Positions 62,814 through 64,000 of a stretch of 64,000 nucleotides of DNA are shown here, one piece after another. Origin of the DNA: Candidatus Bathyarchaeia archaeon (lineage in GTDB: Archaea; Thermoproteota; Bathyarchaeia; Bathyarchaeales; DTEX01). The number at the start of each line of letters is the position of its first letter. Position 1 is the stretch's first letter. The stretch spans positions 115,668-179,667 of the forward strand of contig JAVZNR010000001.1 of the NCBI GenBank assembly GCA_038882715.1, read 5' to 3'. Position numbers and translations under genes: made by a program. The notes under the pieces are model-generated. The model did not search any database and was not told the origin of the DNA. It saw only the letters and a list, made by a program, of their open reading frames with translations.

Positions 62814-63434
62814 CTATTCCCTCCGAAGCTTTTCACCTTTTCTTGAAGCTATTTTTACAGCGGAATCAGCATCACTTAACTTTTTTTTAACCCCGCTTTC
62901 TTTCAGAATGCTTGTGCCTTCTTCATCAACCATTTCGATGGTTATGTTTTTTGGAAGAACCCTCTCCAATCTACGCGTCAACTCGGTAGCTAAGTTGGGC
63001 ACACCTCTCCCGATCCTAATCCTCTTAACTCTTGAGGGTGCATTTAGCTCTGCCAATATTGAGTTTACAGCCCCCTCTACGCTTGAAAACTCCTCTCTTT
63101 TAATGGGCTTACCGTCAGCGAGAACCGCTACACCAAATGTTTTTCCCGGATCAACCCCAATAATAAGCTCTTCGTAATAATTTTTGTTCATAGATATTCG
63201 TAAGGCTTCATCTATAACGCTCGATGGATCTGATTCAACATTATAAACTAAAATTTGTGGATGAGTTATTAAAGGTCCCTCATTCTCAGTTGTTACGACT
63301 ACTTTAACTGAGGGGGGAATCGCCTCTCCGGGCACTATGCTCACGAATGGAATACCCCTATTTTTAAGCTCGTTGACAAGCTTATAGTATGCCTTTCCAT
63401 TGACTGTTGAAACAGCTATTTTTGCGCGAACCCT
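62814..63434 (-). CDS. RuvC/RNase H-like domain protein of unknown role
   Basis: This protein of about 206 residues has an RNase H-fold motif IIGVDPGKTFGVAVLADG near residue 95, as in RuvC/YqgF proteins, and a C-terminal acidic region SDADSAVKIA that could supply the last acidic residue. The N-terminal 85 residues form a separate alpha/beta domain. ATG 63434 is the preferred start; the reading could extend to 63503, but that part lies in the radB promoter. It precedes the clp1 gene by six bases and may act in DNA or RNA processing. Confidence 0.8.
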   Translation of the reverse strand, partial: RVRAKIAVSTVNGKAYYKLVNELKNRGIPFVSIVPGEAIPPSVKVVVTTENEGPLITHPQILVYNVESDPSSVIDEALRISMNKNYYEELIIGVDPGKTFGVAVLADGKPIKREEFSSVEGAVNSILAELNAPSRVKRIRIGRGVPNLATELTRRLERVLPKNITIEMVDEEGTSILKESGVKKKLSDADSAVKIASRKGEKLRRE

Positions 63435-63483
63435 CATAATATTACCGCTCAGAGCATCCAATTTATTTACTACAGAAAAGACT

Positions 63484-63500
63484 AAATTTAAATTTTTAAC
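63484..63500 (+). promoter_or_regulatory. Promoter of the radB-like gene
   Basis: The run taaatttaaatttttaac (about 63483-63500) is a strong A/T element 22-38 bases before the TTG start of the recombinase gene. It is a plausible TATA box for a short-leader transcript. It may also serve the divergent RuvC-like gene. Confidence 0.5.
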
Positions 63501-63521
63501 CATTTTTAGTTTGTGGGATGA

Positions 63522-64000
63522 TTGAGGCGCTGGATACCTACGGGCTGCCCTCCACTTGACAATGTGCTAGAAGGCGGCCTTAAACCAGGCGAATTAACGC
63601 TCATATATGGTGAGGCTGAAACTGGGAAGACTAGCTTAGCAATTCAATGTTCTGTAAGCTCGGCGAGAATGGGCTATAAGACGATATTTATTGATGCTGA
63701 TGGAACATTCTCATTGGAAAGGTTTTCTCAGATAGCCGCTCAAGACTTTAATGAAACACTACAGCTTTTAATTCTTTTTACACCTTCAACGTTTGAAGAA
63801 CAATCTAATCTGGTGGACAACTTAGAGAAGTTCATCGGCGGGGATCTAGGCTTAATAGTTTTCGATACAGTAACCTCATTATATCGTGCGGAGATTGGAA
63901 GTAAGGAAGATGCTTTCAAAGTGAATAGAGAACTTAATCGTCAGGTCGCCATGCTAGCTCAGATAGCCAGAAAATTTCAGATACCAATTTTAATCACAAG
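63522..64000 (+). CDS. radB: RadB-like recombinase, 5' part (runs off the window)
   Basis: The reading from TTG 63522 stays open to the window end (159 residues and part of a codon). It starts RRWIPTGCPPLDNVLEGG, with no helix-hairpin-helix domain, which fits RadB rather than RadA. Walker A is GEAETGKTS near residue 39, and Walker B is LIVFDTV near residue 114. RadB is a RecA-family accessory recombinase that acts with RadA in DNA repair. The C-terminal half lies outside the window. It is divergent from the RuvC-like gene. Confidence 0.88.
   Translation, partial: MRRWIPTGCPPLDNVLEGGLKPGELTLIYGEAETGKTSLAIQCSVSSARMGYKTIFIDADGTFSLERFSQIAAQDFNETLQLLILFTPSTFEEQSNLVDNLEKFIGGDLGLIVFDTVTSLYRAEIGSKEDAFKVNRELNRQVAMLAQIARKFQIPILIT

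Overview
The window comes from a thermophilic archaeon. It carries a TATA-binding protein, a full-length reverse gyrase, archaeal TrmI, RtcB, Clp1-type RNA kinase, a short XPF nuclease without helicase domain, a RadB-like recombinase, an archaeal signal peptidase and many GTG/TTG starts. Reverse gyrase points to growth at high temperature. The short XPF and a protein resembling eukaryotic proteasome chaperone PAC4 fit the TACK side of the archaea (for example Bathyarchaeia, Verstraetearchaeota or Korarchaeota), but the exact lineage cannot be fixed from this sequence. I see no CRISPR array, insertion sequence, integrase or other mobile element; the window reads as ordinary chromosome.

Layout. 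1-4.7 kb: a PRTase-type regulator, an unknown protein, a tungsten-type aldehyde:ferredoxin oxidoreductase with its four-cluster ferredoxin, and an unknown helical protein. 4.8-11.4 kb: a complete, tightly overlapping trpEGDCFBA operon behind a promoter with TGTACA-like boxes; trpE has no ordinary start codon where its N-terminus should begin. 11.5-17.1 kb: three overlapping genes for an undescribed-looking membrane assembly (coiled-coil protein, surface protein, very large FtsX-like permease) linked by a repeated short motif. 17.1-20.3 kb: two overlapping moeA genes on the minus strand. 20.6-24.7 kb: tRNA-Thr, trmI, signal peptidase, TBP, a SIS-domain enzyme and a HAD hydrolase. 24.7-30.4 kb, minus strand: radical SAM protein, half-size MFS protein, ThiL, and a MoxR ATPase / metallopeptidase-VWA / tail-anchored trio.

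30.5-41.6 kb is metabolic: a TPP enzyme with an iron alcohol dehydrogenase, SAM hydrolase, cupin, an enolase-superfamily dehydratase, an aldo-keto reductase-like protein lacking its catalytic Tyr and Lys, homoserine kinase, nitroreductase, RtcB and a URO-D-type methyltransferase. 41.6-46 kb holds XPF and reverse gyrase. 46.8-51.7 kb holds a sugar kinase, a HAD hydrolase, a MobB with an added iron-sulfur module, a second four-cluster ferredoxin and small unknown proteins. 51.7-55.2 kb is a tandem-AAA Lon-type protease next to a membrane partner. 55.3-64 kb holds an HD hydrolase, the two phosphomevalonate dehydratase subunits with the facing UbiD-type decarboxylase (the archaeal modified mevalonate pathway), the PAC4-like protein, an HpcH aldolase, endonuclease III, Clp1, a RuvC-like protein and the start of radB.

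Combined picture: aldehyde oxidation by a tungsten enzyme with pterin-cofactor genes (two moeA, one mobB) and dedicated ferredoxins, tryptophan autotrophy, archaeal lipid precursor synthesis, and thermophile genome and RNA maintenance. The least explained parts are the 11.5-17.1 kb membrane operon, the AAA-AAA-Lon protease pair and the MoxR/VWA trio.
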